DNA of 64,000 nucleotides from Polyporus tsugae (GCA_024305745.1 JAHRBS010000011.1:186001-250000), one strand, 5' to 3'. Positions 1 through 11,132 are shown, counted from the stretch's first letter. Notes: generated by a model from the letters alone, not told the origin. Translations and numbers: made by a program.

Positions 1-29
1 TCTGTTCACAGTTGTACCGCGAATCAACC

Positions 30-983
30 CTAAGACGGCAGATATTGCTGGATCTTTGTCCAGGCCGGCCACGTAGACCTGGACGTCAGACTTCCATTGT
101 TCGAAGTCTGGGCTGAGGCCGTCGAAGTACTCGGGCTGGGCGAGTCTAGGTGGGGCGTGGTTCCTACCTCCGCGTTGGGGTTGGGTTGCCGCGATGAAGT
201 TTGCGATCTCCCCCGAGATCCACGCTTGCGTTGCCGCGTCGAATGAAAATGTTTGCGCCATTGCTCGATGAGCGCGGGGTGGTTGGCTGATGCCGGCGGT
301 TTGGATGGGAGGTTGGATGGGGTTTTGGGAAGCGGGTAGGGATCCTGTGGCCGTGAGGGAAGTGCGGAGATCGAGATTCTCGAGGGCACGGATGAATCCG
401 TCTGAGTCAGATCTATGACGTCTGGAAGGTTCCTGATCGTCGTCTGAGTCTGTTGGAGGCGAGGGTTCTTCCGGGAGTTCTCGGTATTCAAATCAGCTAC
501 TTCTGGCGACCGGGGACGCTTCCGTGGATCCCGCGGCTTGGACGGGGATGGGGATGTGTGCGACAGGTGGGGTGGGTTCTCGCTGACGTTCTGGACGGGT
601 GCGTGGGTACGGACTTCCGGGGCGTGCAACGGGCTCAGGGGTCGGCTGACGCGCACGAGTTCTTGGGTGAGTTGCTCCAGGTACCGGAGCTGTTGGTTCC
701 GGTGGCGGTTCGCGCGGGATTGGGATGTATTCTGGGAGTTGGAAGGCGATGGGGTTCTGGCTGTGGTACCGGTTAGGACACGGTTGTTGGTGGCACTGGT
801 GGAGATCGCCGTCGAAGAGGTATGCGTCAACTCTGACGTCGTCTGATTTCTGGAATTGACAGTGCCGCTGTCCTGCGCAAGCCGTGTTGCCCTAGCTTCC
901 CGCGCGTTTATAGCGCGGACGACCGGTGGAGGGGATGGAGACGGAGTTGGATACGATTCAAGCAGCAGATCCCAAGGGTCCAT
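30..983 (-). CDS. gag N-terminal frame of the left Ty3-like copy
   Basis: Open frame of 317 codons starting MDPWDLLLESYPT, rich in Ser, Pro, Thr and Arg, with no recognised domain in this frame. It corresponds to the first half of the 566-codon gag frame of the right copy (61764-63464). The left copy lacks seven bases found in the right copy near 100 (between two TTCGA repeats). As a result, the capsid portion here continues from a different, overlapping frame that stays open to the window edge. Which arrangement is ancestral is unclear. The capsid-proximal residues (PRLAQPEYFDG) lie in that overlapping frame, which favours the left copy as the less damaged one. Confidence 0.55.
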   Translation of the reverse strand: MDPWDLLLESYPTPSPSPPPVVRAINAREARATRLAQDSGTVNSRNQTTSELTHTSSTAISTSATNNRVLTGTTARTPSPSNSQNTSQSRANRHRNQQLRYLEQLTQELVRVSRPLSPLHAPEVRTHAPVQNVSENPPHLSHTSPSPSKPRDPRKRPRSPEVADLNTENSRKNPRLQQTQTTIRNLPDVIDLTQTDSSVPSRISISALPSRPQDPYPLPKTPSNLPSKPPASANHPALIEQWRKHFHSTRQRKRGSRGRSQTSSRQPNPNAEVGTTPHLDSPSPSTSTASAQTSNNGSLTSRSTWPAWTKIQQYLPS

Positions 984-1104
984 TTACTAAATGCAAAGAA
1001 GGTGTAGGTAAGCGTACGTGACGAGATGTAGGTTACACTAGCAGTTTTACCGCGGTATGGCTAACCGGGGTCTCCTGCGCCGAGTTGTGACACGTGGTCA
1101 CTGA

Positions 1105-1674
1105 CTACTCGGTTGGGATGGACACGTGTAGGATAGCGGTCTGGTCGATAACGTAAGGTATAAGGGAAATGTGAAATACCCAATAGGTGGGTTGTGTGGA
1201 TGCGATGATACCGTAGAGAGAGTAGCTGGCAGTTGTTGGGGTGGCGGGGAAGCGGAAGATGACGTGTCCGGGAAGGACAGAGTAAAGGGAGCGTGGGACG
1301 TACGCCGTAACTTCTGTTCCTTGGAACAGTGGGGTGTTGACCCTTGTTTGGATGAAGGTGGCGTGCGCGGGATTGACGTGTCGGGATACGGCGATGTGAA
1401 CGGGGACGCCGGCGTCTGAGTCGGAGTCAGAATCTACGGCGGTGGCGGAGTCGGAATCGGAGTCTGAGTTGATAAGGGGACTTGGGGATCGGTGACGAGG
1501 GTGCGGGGGCGGAATTGGGATGGGTGGTGTCGACGACGGAGACGGCGGCGACGAGTTGGTGAGGGTGTATATAGGGACGAGGTGGTGGGTGGTGCCGTCG
1601 GCGAGACGCACGACGAGCGGAGGGTTCAGGATGGGGAGAGAAGTGGAGGATGATGAGGACGCCACGGTTGGCAA
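1105..1674 (-). CDS. Extra 189-aa frame upstream of gag (left copy)
   Basis: Open frame between the LTR-like segment and gag, start codon at 1674. The first half is Ser/Pro/Asp-rich with runs of alternating Ser-Asp around residues 70-90. The second half (about 90-189) looks like a small globular domain and ends IPTE. The right copy encodes the same protein at 61068-61637, although the gag genes of the two copies differ by an indel. I do not recognise the family. It could be an accessory protein of the element or a translated leader. Its preserved frame in both copies argues that it is not chance, but the copies may simply be young. Confidence 0.5.
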   Translation of the reverse strand: MPTVASSSSSTSLPILNPPLVVRLADGTTHHLVPIYTLTNSSPPSPSSTPPIPIPPPHPRHRSPSPLINSDSDSDSATAVDSDSDSDAGVPVHIAVSRHVNPAHATFIQTRVNTPLFQGTEVTAYVPRSLYSVLPGHVIFRFPATPTTASYSLYGIIASTQPTYWVFHISLIPYVIDQTAILHVSIPTE

Positions 1675-1729
1675 CGAAGACGGTGCGCCGTAGGTCGAGG
1701 AAAGGGTAGCTTCGAGTTATGATAAGGTC

Positions 1730-1914
1730 AGACCTCACGCTGGCAATAAGCGAAAGACTGGGGGACTAAAGACCAACTCGAAGCTGGGGAATTACCGCAG
1801 CTTCGAGTGGTTTATATATTGTATTGAAGCCTGTGCACGGACCAGGTGCTTCAGGGCAGGTCGTACAGGTTGTTACAGGTGGTATTACTAATCATAAAAA
1901 GTCGTATCGTAACA
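1730..1914 (-). repeat. Proposed 5' LTR of the left Ty3-like copy
   Basis: About 185 bp beginning TGTTACGATACGA at 1914 on the minus strand, with a TATATAAAC promoter-like box near 1815. It aligns with 60838-61022. The inner edge is a guess: a CA dinucleotide in TTATCA. No primer-binding site starting TGG was found directly after it, so the LTR may be longer. Confidence 0.45.
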
Positions 1915-3059
1915 CTCAGGATTGCCCGGGCCGGTTAGCAGGCCAGCGGGACCATCGGCAACCGAGGAGCGAGACGAGGTGCCACCCGGAGCTGCCGAAT
2001 AGAATGATTGGAGGCCGAGAGATTTGCGCGCACCCGTCGCTAGCAGAGGAGGTGAATGTCTAGCGCGATCTAAAGCTGCACGTGGCCCAGGTTTGACATC
2101 CGAGCAGAACATTGGAGGTCCCGAGAGTTCCAAGCGAGCCGAGCGGAATGGTTGGTGTCACAATAGCTATACATGGTCCGCGGTCTCCATAGAGGTCCGT
2201 GTACAGCCACTACGACGAATCTAGGAACCAAGCTTGCTGAAATTAAGTCCGATCACCCGATCACCTTTCGATTACCTTTTCGGCGGCAAGTGCCACATCC
2301 TGGCCGCCCAATACAATGACGTAACTGCGGCCTGCAGGTGAAGCACAGCCAGACTGGGTTGAGCAATCACAAGCTACTTTCACTAGTTAAGCGGCATCAT
2401 GAAGTCATGAAGAGTCCACGGGAAGGAAATATATTTTGGCTTCTATCGGTGTACAGCGATTTCAACCATAGGCCCTATTACGGCGCTCCAAGACTCGGAT
2501 GAGAAGTAGGGTACAGTATAGTGTGCAATGCAGTGGGGCATAACAATATCGTAAAGGAGTGTATAATATTAGCACAGTGTAACATAATAAGTGTCGTGAG
2601 ATTGGAGCCTCACTGCTAGATGCACTATCCAACTAGATGAATAGCATTGTCCGAAAGAGGGAATCAAAGGAAAGCAAGCAAGAAGTAGAGCATTGATGGC
2701 AGCGACAGTACATTTCAACTGACAACAAACCCAACAGTAACCAGATTGATACTACAAGAATTCGTTAGGAAGGGAGGCATGCTAAACCACGCCGACCAAT
2801 GTCTTCAACGTGCTTGATGACCAGGTCAGCGTCGACACCACGTTGGCGGACAGAGCCGAGGTAGGAGGATGGATGTGGCGGCGGTGATGTTTGATGTATG
2901 AGTGGGCAGGAGGGAAACTAGTGGGACGGCCTAAGACTTGACACCCTGGAGAAGCACGGAACTTACCTGACTGGGCATGCGCGTACGCATAAGCTACTAA
3001 CGAAACGTGAGTGACTTGACGCGGTAGAGAGGAACTGAGTGACTTACCAATACCAGACC
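1915..3059. other. No gene recognised
   Basis: Flank of the left retroelement. Short frames exist on both strands but none has convincing splice structure or a known family. A minus-strand stretch near 2780-2870 reads like the end of a coding exon (SVRQRGVDADLVIKHVED) and could belong with the small frame at 3060-3299. Confidence 0.4.
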
Positions 3060-3299
3060 TCAGGTATCTCCATTGGAGGGATCGGCGGCGTTGGGGATGT
3101 TGAGCGTGACACTGTCCTCCGCCGCGCTGCCATCCTCCATCTCGATGTCCTCGGGATCAGCCTCCATGACCTGCCCTCTGTTCCACCGGATCATTTCCAT
3201 CCCCAACTTGACGATGCCGCCTCCACTGACAACAAAGAGAAAGACAGTGGTGGCACTGTCTTTGAGGTTGAAATTCAAGATGCTGATGTTGATGGTCAT
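3060..3299 (-). CDS. Small hypothetical protein, possible exon
   Basis: An 79-codon frame starting at an ATG at 3299 (MTINISILNFNLKDS). It has one hydrophobic stretch (TTVFLFVVSGGGIV) around residues 17-31 and an acidic tail. The composition suggests a small membrane-associated protein, but I know no family. Splice donors downstream (a GGTAAGT near 3045) and the coding-like stretch at 2780-2870 suggest it may be the first exon of a spliced gene. It could also be a decayed remnant. Confidence 0.3.
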   Translation of the reverse strand: MTINISILNFNLKDSATTVFLFVVSGGGIVKLGMEMIRWNRGQVMEADPEDIEMEDGSAAEDSVTLNIPNAADPSNGDT

Positions 3300-6200
3300 G
3301 GCAGGGGGCAATGAGTAGCGAGGGCTGGATGGTGCAGAAGGGAACAAGTTGGCGGGGTGAAGGAGAGAGAGTGCGCGTTCGCTCTCGCGCTGTAAGAAAC
3401 CTACAGCCACAGCATTCAATCTCCGCCAAATCTGATTTGATTAGCAGATTCGGCGGACATGTGTACACAGACCGCCCACAAGTAGATCGCTGATCTATCC
3501 TGGTGAACAAGGTGCAGTACAATATGGTTTCCTTTTTTGAATAAGCAAGTTCCCTTACGTAATACTCGATCGTTGCCAGGACATTATTTGCGCGGAGCCC
3601 GAATACCGAGTGGCTATGCGAAAATGCTTATCTTATCAGTAGCACTTACATAATCACAGTCTTTGCACAGCTCCGCAGCGTACTGCACTTGAACGCATAA
3701 GTACAAGGCTGGCATCGGTGCGACCTGCCGCACCTTGGCCGCACCTCTGAGACCTCTGAGTACTGAGTAATTCCTCCTGACGTGCCGCTGCTTAGAGCTG
3801 TGCTACCATACTAGAGAGGAATGTGGCCGCAAGGCGCTTCGGAGCGGCCTCCGAGTCGTTACAAGCTGATCGGAGGATCTTCTTTTCTCCGAATGCACTG
3901 ATTCTACTAGAATTGGTAAGCCTGCCTGCAACGGTCTTCCTCTTTTTCCATCTGTCACGTGTATTTCATGGCACTGTCACGTGCTTATGCTGGCCCTGTC
4001 CAAGCGCGATCTGGTTCCGCTTAGCGTGGCAATCTGAGTCGTCCTCGCTTGTCTTCCGGCATGCCCTGCAATCTGGTTCCGCTCGTCAGACAGCCTCAGC
4101 CTCAGCCTCAGCCTCGTCTCCTCCTTTTAACGACACTCGGTCGTGCACTGGTTGCCCTCGCTCCTTCCGCTCCCTCCCCGATGTATGATGACCTACGACA
4201 GTCTACGACCACTGATCAGTAAAAGGTTCAGGAGGCTGTAGCACCCGGTACGGTAGATATAGATCACAGTAGTTTCCGTAGCGCGCTGTAGCACAGCCTG
4301 TAGGGCAGTTGTGCCCTGTAGCGAAGCAGAGCACATGAACTATCCCTCCGTAGGGCTCAATGGCGAAACAGGGCGGGCTCATGCTGTTCTTGTGGTGCAC
4401 CGTGGTTGTTTCTCAGCACTCAGTGCTCGCAGTGGGTGAGCTCGCATATCTGTCAAACAAGTCCGCGCTGAGTGCGCCGTCATACCCGGCGCGTAGCACC
4501 ACGGCATCGTGCCATTGGATCCCTGTCAGCACTCCCAGCAGACATCCAGCAGTCAATAGCACACTAAGTGACAGTAAAATGTTCTTTATCCGAGCACAAC
4601 TACTACACATGAATAAACTATGTTACAAACAATCGAATGAAGACGGCCCGCTCTCCATCCGCGGAGTTGTCATCGAGGGAGTACCGGTGCGACAACGGTA
4701 TTAGAGGGACGTGTTCGCGTGGAGCTCTATAATCTCATCCTCCACAAGCGACGAGCTGCGCATCCATCTCCCTTGTTACCACCTGCATGCCGGCCGTGAT
4801 ACCACCAACTTGAAAGCGGATGCGGAACTGCGTCCATAGATGAAAGACTGACCATGGAGGGGCTTGGGGCGAGACGCGAGCCAGTGACAGTGCGCGAGTG
4901 CCCTGTGCCCGGAATGCCAGGGAGAGACCCTCGCCACGGGCTCGCTGCAAGCTATAGAGGGGCATCGCGAGACCGACGAGGTGCATCTACGCACACTGAC
5001 ATAGTCGCGTGAGCTCAACGCGTACCACCACCTCTGAGTCTTGACCTCTAGGATGGTGAGGTCGGAGCCGTATGGTCCATGAGACCTGATCCGTCGGGTC
5101 GACAAGTCTTGAGTCGTTGGGCTTGAGAGCTGATGAGGAGGCCACGAAGACAGACTGTGAAGCAGTGTGTGAAGACGGCAGGATGGAGGCAAGATCAGGG
5201 TGGGACTTGGGTGGATTGAGACGAGGTCGTCGCGTTATGTAAGACGACGGCACAGCTTCCTGCAACCAACACGCGCGTCTAATGCGGCGACTTCTCTCCC
5301 TCCGCCACGTCACCATCGTAGCGGCTTCCCTCTCGCATCTTCATTCTGCTTCACTCCGTACCCTTTCGGGCTAGCGAAGTCAAGTACACACTCGATGGCC
5401 GCGGGTCGCCCCAAATCAATCCCAGAAATGCCCCAAAGGGCAGGATCCAGGTACGTAGCATACGCCCGCTTGTCTTCTCGTGCTTGCCCTCTGTGTTGAC
5501 ACTCGCGCTCTCTGCCTTATTGCATTTGCACTCTCTGTCGCCTCGTTCTTAGGAGTCCCTCTCCCGCAATTCCTGGTTATCAATGGATGGAGGCGAAGAG
5601 TATCAGCAGGACCGTGACTCCGTGGTACGTCCTCGTCCCTCACCTTGCACTGCTCTGCCGGCGACATCTACAAGCGGATCAGCCTCCAGCCCAAAGGCGC
5701 AGACGTGACTTGTCGTTGCCGTGCAGCCCATTGGGTGGCTTGACGCGATAATGCGCCTGGCGTCCTCCTAGCATTAGTGCGTTCTCAGGTGGCGGCCATC
5801 CCCCATGCTTCAGCGGTATGTCCGCCCTTCCAGCTCCCTCGCTCTCTGTTCAATAGACACACTATTTATATCATCCCAGCTACCATCAAAATCAGCAGAA
5901 GGAAAGGGCCTGACAATGAATACTTCGACAGCGTCATCGCCCCAACTGCGAGACCATCTCACCCGTCTCTGTGACCTTACGTTCTATTGGCAACACCTCT
6001 GCACGCCTCTCTCGACCCGACTCCTGCGGAGAAACCCTGCAACAACAAGAGCTCCCATCCACTGTCTCTCTCGCCAACCCCCCTCTCTCCGTCCAGCCGT
6101 CTCCTTTGGCGTGGAACACCATCGTGCGCTTGCACAATCCCATCACTGGTGACTGACGCGACCGAGACCCACCCCTGCTGTAAGTCCTGCCCTCTCACCC

Positions 6201-6606
6201 ACATTCGCACCTGTCGCAGCAGCTGAGCGTCCGTGGCTCACCCTCCCACTCTTCGCCAAGTCTTCCTTTGACGTCGACCTCATCCCGCTCAAGAACATTC
6301 TCGCCTCTTTATTACTTTCAGTATCTATGCTTAGGAGGGTTCCGTGCGCGGCCTTTCAATCGGGAGCCGACCTTCCCCATCTCTTTAGGTTATACCCGGG
6401 ATGCATCCTTATCAAGTACTATGTCACTAAAAGCATTGTATGGCATGCAGATATGAATTGTTTGGCTTCTCTCCCGCTTTGCAGTCTGACCTCAATCTTA
6501 CTGTACGTGCTGCTCTTGTTCGTATTATTCGTATTATGGGTCCGGGGTAATAAGTAATACAAAGTCTTAGTCACCGTAAAGATTTGGACATTTACTGATT
6601 GGCACA
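3300..6606. other. No intact gene recognised
   Basis: Several short frames on both strands but no family that I recognise and no consistent exon chain. A CAGCCT hexanucleotide repeat (four units) lies at 4091-4114. The stretch directly precedes the Psy2 remnant and may hold more of that gene in a form too decayed to read. Confidence 0.4.
4091..4114 (+). repeat. Hexanucleotide microsatellite (CAGCCT)4
   Basis: Four perfect tandem CAGCCT units, read directly from the sequence. No gene is associated with it. Confidence 0.8.
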
Positions 6607-7690
6607 GTGTCGCAGGAGTATGTCAAGGCCCTGATCGACGTCTTTCATCAAGCAGAAGACCTAGAGTCTGGCTGATTTGCATGCACTGTTCGGTTGCATG
6701 CAGACTATCTGTACTATCCGCTAGCGCTTCCGTAATACGTATCTTAATGTCAACTTCTGGCTAGGTCAAGTTTTCGCTACCGCAGTACTGCTGAACGAAC
6801 AGAGTCTCTATGAGCACATCTTGGACAACGATGCCTTCATATGCATCATTGGTATACTCGAACGTCCGTGGATCAAGCTTTCATATGCTATGTGAGTCCA
6901 ATCCCGTTACACAGATGATCCCGAACTCATCAAAGGTAGGGCAACTACCACAACTTCCTTCGCGAAACCTCCCGCTTCCACCAGCCCATCCCCATCCGCG
7001 ACGACATGATCCAGCGCAAAATACACCACACGTACCGCCTGCAGTTCCTCAAGGACGTTGTGCTCACGACTCGACGTTCAACGTGCTGAACTCGTCCATC
7101 ATCTTCAACCAGATCGACATCATCACCCACGTCCAGAATGATTAAACATTCCTGCGTGAGATCGCGGGCATGTTTATGGCCGACGGTCTTTTTGTGCTTC
7201 TCGGCCTCCCGACAAAGAACGGAGAAGCGTCGAAGGAGCTCGGCCCAGGCACGCCGAAGCACGCGGACAAGATGGACGTCGACTTCATAGATGCGAAGCG
7301 GCTGAACGGCCACGCTGAGGGCTTGGTTCTTTGACGCCCAGCAACAAAACGCTCTCTCCGGAGGAGTTCAACCTTCGGCGCGAAGTCGTCTTGGCGGGCA
7401 GCAGCTGTGCATGATGGGCAAGAAGGTGCAGCTGCCGGCGTGCATGTCGCTGTTCCCCATGCTCGTCAACTGCGGGATCGTCTTTGCCGTCTAGTGGTGG
7501 GCTCCCGAGTCTGAGGTGGAGAAGGGGGGCCGGCAGATGATCACGACTTCGGGTGAGATCATTGCAATGTCGGGCGAGATCAATGATGGTCGGCTTCACT
7601 GCGGATTCCGAGGGTGTGCTCCTCGACCACGACCTGAACAGCGGGCGCAGACACGTGCTCAAGCAGCCCGGCATGATGGATCACGAAAGG
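6607..7690 (+). pseudogene. Psy2/SMEK (PP4 regulatory subunit 3) remnant
   Basis: Fragments in shifting frames match, in order, the conserved core of protein phosphatase 4 regulatory subunit 3. They are EYVKALIDVFHQAEDLES and ADLHALFGCMQT (6615-6710), YEHILD (about 6810), then around 6960-7145 the residues of the PIRDDMIQRKIHHTYRLQFL and FNQIDIITHVQND stretches. Near 7400-7500 come QLCMMGKKVQLPA and GIVFAV, and at 7615-7660 LLDHDLN and HVLKQ. Frameshifts and stops (for example TGA at about 6675 and TAG near 7492) break it, so no functional product is expected. In living fungi Psy2 targets PP4 phosphatase in the DNA-damage response. Family assignment is from memory of the motif order. An intact copy presumably exists elsewhere in the genome. 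Confidence 0.7.
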
Positions 7691-8099
7691 CAGAGCGGAA
7701 GAGCAGGAAGGAAAAGGAGACGGTACTCATGCTCATGCATCATGTCTCGGGTCCTTGTCCGGAGTAAGGACCTCCCGGTGCAGAGTCTGGTGGGAGAGGC
7801 GTTGCGGTAGACTTGCCAACTTTCAAGCACTGCACATATAGCTTGTAGTGTACACATTGTGGAAGGTCTATTCAATCCCGAAACCCCTCCTGACGCAATT
7901 CCCTCGAAGCCCTCTCCAACCCACCGCCGCAAAGCCCCTTAGAAAACATCAACTCGTCCAAAATCTCCCTTGCCAACGCTGCCAGAGTCTGTGTTTATCT
8001 TTCTGGTTGAAAACTGTCGCCTTGATGGCCCTGGAACAAACATCACATCAGCGCGAAACACGCCGCATAACCATGGCCAACGTCGGGAGCGAGTAGAAC
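7691..8099. other. No gene recognised
   Basis: Short frames only. The sequence joins the Psy2 remnant to the Gln/Met-rich remnant and shows nothing I can name. Confidence 0.4.
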
Positions 8100-9020
8100 G
8101 ACCAGCAACGAGAACACGCCTTCATCTGTGAACATATCGTCGTCAGACGTCACCATCTGCGCACGGTTTCCGGCTGGTTGCGGACGCATATTCAGTGGCT
8201 GCTACCGACATGCGTCGACGAATCCATGTGCGATGGCTGGTGCTGATGCATCAGCGCCATTGGGCCCCCAAAGTTATGCTGCATCCCGTGCCCTTGGCTG
8301 AGATTCAGATTCGCTGGTTGCGTGAGGGTGGGCATAAGCTGTGAGTCCAAACCTATTTGTGTGTGGGGCTGTTGAGTGGCACCCCAGTCATAGGCCCAGA
8401 ACTACCCATCAGGAGACCCATTTCGGGCAACATCGTGCCCCCACCCTGATCGGGACTATTGTCGCATCTGCATGTTAAGTGACAAGTCCATCCTCACAGG
8501 ACCCGGCATACGCATCCGGCCGCTGCCTCTCATGCCGGGCTGCATCCCGCCCCTATGCGCGCCCGCCTGGGCTAACAACTGAATGAAAGTGTCGCATGGT
8601 TGGCTGTGGAATCATACCTGCACCCGAAAATTATCCCAAGTTGCCACCCCCGGCCTCCATTCCCTGCATCTGGTTATGGGCGAGAGCGGCCATGAGAGGA
8701 GGGCCTCCACCACCACCAGGATGGAGGCCAGAGCCATTGGTAGTTCGCAGTAGAAGGACTAGGTTGGCGAGCGATGATGCCGAGGCCGGGGTTGGTGCCC
8801 TGATTGTTTTGGAGGAGACCGAGGTTGTGTTGGCATTGTGGCAAGGCTGCTGACCATGTTGTGGTTGTTGGGAGAAAAGTTGCTGGGGCATGAGACCTGG
8901 GTGCATGTTCGGCACCCCTTGACGAAGCATTGCGGGGTGCGGAACCTTCATGAGGAATATCGGCTAGAGACCGACGCAGGCGCAAGAACGTAGACCAGGC
9001 GCATGCAGAAATCAAGAGCC
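8100..9020 (-). pseudogene. Decayed Gln/Met/Gly-rich low-complexity protein gene
   Basis: On the minus strand, frames that shift every 100-200 bases together read as a low-complexity protein. Examples are PNMHPGLMPQQLFSQQPQ near 8900, then NLGLLQNNQGTNPGLG near 8790, MQPGMRGSGRMRMPG near 8530, and LNLSQGHGMQHNFGGPMAL near 8270. Several in-frame stops separate these pieces. Such Gln/Met-rich sequence is typical of fungal transcription co-regulators, but I cannot assign a family. It appears to be a dead gene in the same decayed host tract as the Psy2 remnant. Confidence 0.5.
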
Positions 9021-9322
9021 CATGTCAGCGAAGGCAGTTAAAAGGTAGAATAGGCAGTAACATCGCGAAGGACGATGGTGGAGGAGGCATTGCATGCTTC
9101 GAATGCGACGGTGGAAGGTACGCTTGAAGTTGAACGTTTGAACGATGAGCGCTTTGAGCGACGGCAGCTGCGACGGCACCCTTCGGCGGATCTTACAAAT
9201 ACGCGCCGCGCCGCCTTGGCATTATTGAACCTTTGGAACCAATGCCGGCCCGTGCGGGCTTATTATGAGACCTGTGCGTCAAGTGGAGAACAGAGAATCA
9301 TTGGCCCACTCAATGTTATAGC
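9021..9322. other. No gene recognised
   Basis: Short frames only, between the low-complexity pseudogene and an inverted repeat. Confidence 0.35.
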
Positions 9323-9966
9323 ATTTTGCAGAGCAGAAAATACGGTATATTGTTAGCTAACGATGGTGGTGGGAGGATGAGGGGAAGAGACAAAGAAGGA
9401 CTAGTATTGCCAAGTAAGAGCGGAGTACGAAAAGGCCGGAACATCCTCCGTAGACGCCAGGATGCGGTGGCATCATTTCTTGATTTCATCCATGTACACC
9501 TCGCCTGCCGTAGGCAAACCCCCTCCAATGCCGCCTTTGCCGCCGCCAAAAGGACTGCCACCACAGGAGCCTACCAATTTGGGAGCGGGGAACTGTGGCC
9601 GGTGTTGCCGTCCGTCAATGTCAACAACAGCCCTCCCAGCCAAACTTGTGGATAATAATGGGGTGCATCTTCCATACAATCGGAGTTGCAAGTTTCTGGT
9701 AAGGAAACTGGCAAGTATGATAATATTACCTCAATCTGCACATTTATTCATTTCCGCCCCACACTAATGCTCGTTTACCGCCACTTACTACGGCTGGCGG
9801 GGTGTACATGGATGAAATCAGGAAATGATGCCAACGCATTGACATCTTGGTATCTATGTTCCGGCATGTTTGGACTGCGGCCGTCCTGAGCAGTTCGTTC
9901 ACTTCTGGCCCCTCATCCTCCCGCCGCCCGATAGCTAGCAATCTACCATATTTCCTGCTCTGCTAC
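9323..9966. repeat. Imperfect inverted repeat with about 200-bp arms
   Basis: The left arm (about 9323-9530) and right arm (about 9770-9966) are reverse complements with scattered mismatches and indels. Shared blocks include GGGAGGATGAGGGG, GGCATCATTTC and GATTTCATCCATGTACAC. The roughly 240-bp centre contains a CCGCC-rich stretch. No coding frame runs through it. It may be a non-autonomous fold-back or MITE-like element or a locally inverted duplication. No clear target duplication was found. Confidence 0.6.
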
Positions 9967-10292
9967 ACTGCTCCTAATTGTCCGGTCGGCTTGTCTACCT
10001 CGACGGGAAGTGGTGGACGCGTACGGCGATAAGCGTTCATGGGCGGTCGTTCGGATAGTTCCGACCAGCTGGCATACTACACCACCGGGTGACCCGACAC
10101 ATCTTTTTTTTTTTTTTTTTTTTTAAATATTCTCAGGATGTCGGCAGTACTGTAATACATGAGGAGCTTATGTAACTACGGCAGCGCGTCTCCCGGTATC
10201 CTACGTTCGGTTGACGCAATGTGCTTGTGCACAGGTAGGACCACGGCCGAAGGCCAGGAGTGGCAGGGAGGGCCAGTCGGTAATTTTCCGTC
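9967..10292. other. Gene-free stretch with a 21-base poly-T run
   Basis: Contains a T21 tract at 10104-10124 directly followed by AAATATT. On the minus strand, where the broken host gene is transcribed, this is A21 downstream of its 3' part. It could mark an old polyadenylated insertion or simply be slippage. Confidence 0.4.
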
Positions 10293-10794
10293 TTACCGCT
10301 GGCCCGACGATCGTGTTCCCGAAGGAGGAGGAGCCTCCGCGTCAGACGCGGGGCCCGCCAGCTCATCCGCCTGGGCTACGTCTATAGCAGGCGTCTGCAG
10401 GTGGGGACGATTTCTCTTTGTTCTACCCACTGTGGACCCGCACGTGTGATGGTGAACCTGCGTGAGGGGGCGCAGGTATCGGTCGATATGGGTGATCAGC
10501 GCGCTGCGCTCCATCGGTGGGAGCGTGCAGGGCATGGCGTCCGTGTGATTTGTGTTGACAATCGATGCGCTGCGATCCAATGGAGGACGCATGCAGGGCG
10601 TGACGTCTGCGGAGGGATGGCTGCATGCCGTGGTGCCAGGCGGCAGCATGCAGGGAGGGACGAGGTGGGACACCGCCAACGGCGGCGGTTTATCAGGGTC
10701 GAGTGCGACCAGCCACTCAGGGAGCTGGCAGCCGATCGCGCGGTTAGGTGGTGGGCCTTCCGGGTGTGCAACTGGGGCGTGACACTGGCGGCGG
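10293..10794 (-). pseudogene. 3' part of host gene split by the copia element
   Basis: Minus-strand frame of about 165 codons ending at 10293, with imperfect repeats built on PCM(L/R)PP and a Pro-rich tail. When the copia element (10795-17165) and one copy of its 5-bp duplication are removed, this frame is exactly in register with the frame ending RKGRVRTHR just right of the element. The gene therefore appears to have been whole before insertion. A good splice donor (GCG/GTAAGA) sits at the end of the frame near 10290, so a further exon may follow. Function is unknown. Confidence 0.6.
10790..10794. repeat. Target-site duplication GGCGG, left of copia
   Basis: GGCGG directly before the TG of the left LTR. 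It is identical to 17166-17170 directly after the CA of the right LTR. Five bases is the usual length for Ty1/copia integrases. Confidence 0.9.
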
Positions 10795-11122
10795 TGTTGA
10801 ATCCGGGGGCAAAGCCCACACCGGGCAGCAACTCTAGCAGAAGCTCCGCATACTCACCTGGAGGGGTTGTTGAGGCTTGTTAAGTGATGATGGTGGTAGG
10901 GTGTAAAGAACTGTCTGTATTGGGGGCTCTGGGGAGCCCGTATATATACTACTAGATTACATAAGAACTGTACAGTAGCATACACGGTGCACAGTCGAGC
11001 TGTGCGTGATTATCATAGACGAGGCTATGAGTAATCTGGCATGTGTGACAACTGGCGCTATGGCGGTGTCACAGCCTAGCGGCTATGTTGGCTGCCAGCG
11101 CTTGGCAGTGCCACGCTCAACA
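10795..11122 (-). repeat. Copia 3' LTR (328 bp)
   Basis: TG...CA-bounded repeat, identical to 16838-17165 except for three transitions. It carries TATATATA near 10940 as a promoter-like box. Confidence 0.95.
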
Positions 11123-11132
11123 CTCCCCCTCG
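11123..11132 (-). promoter_or_regulatory. Polypurine tract of the copia element
   Basis: On the element strand GAGGGGGAG directly precedes the 3' LTR, the expected position and composition of a plus-strand primer. Confidence 0.75.

Larger units (their letters stand above)
1..1914 (-). mobile_element. Ty3/gypsy-like retrotransposon, 5' part (left copy)
   Basis: This is the 5' end of an LTR retrotransposon on the minus strand. It runs from an outer edge at 1914 (terminus TGTTACGATACGA on the minus strand) off the left side of the window. It matches the plus-strand copy at 60838-64000 in the same order: LTR-like promoter segment, a 189-aa open frame, then gag. The 189-aa frame has the same protein sequence in both copies, while the LTR segment shows more changes. 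Only one LTR of this copy is in view, so the inner LTR edge and target duplication cannot be set. The Ty3 assignment rests on the capsid-like gag in the right copy; no polymerase is in the window. Confidence 0.8.

Noticed and set aside
10104..10124. T21 run as a terminator or LINE tail
   Set aside because: No adjacent LINE coding sequence or duplication found; recorded only as a homopolymer.
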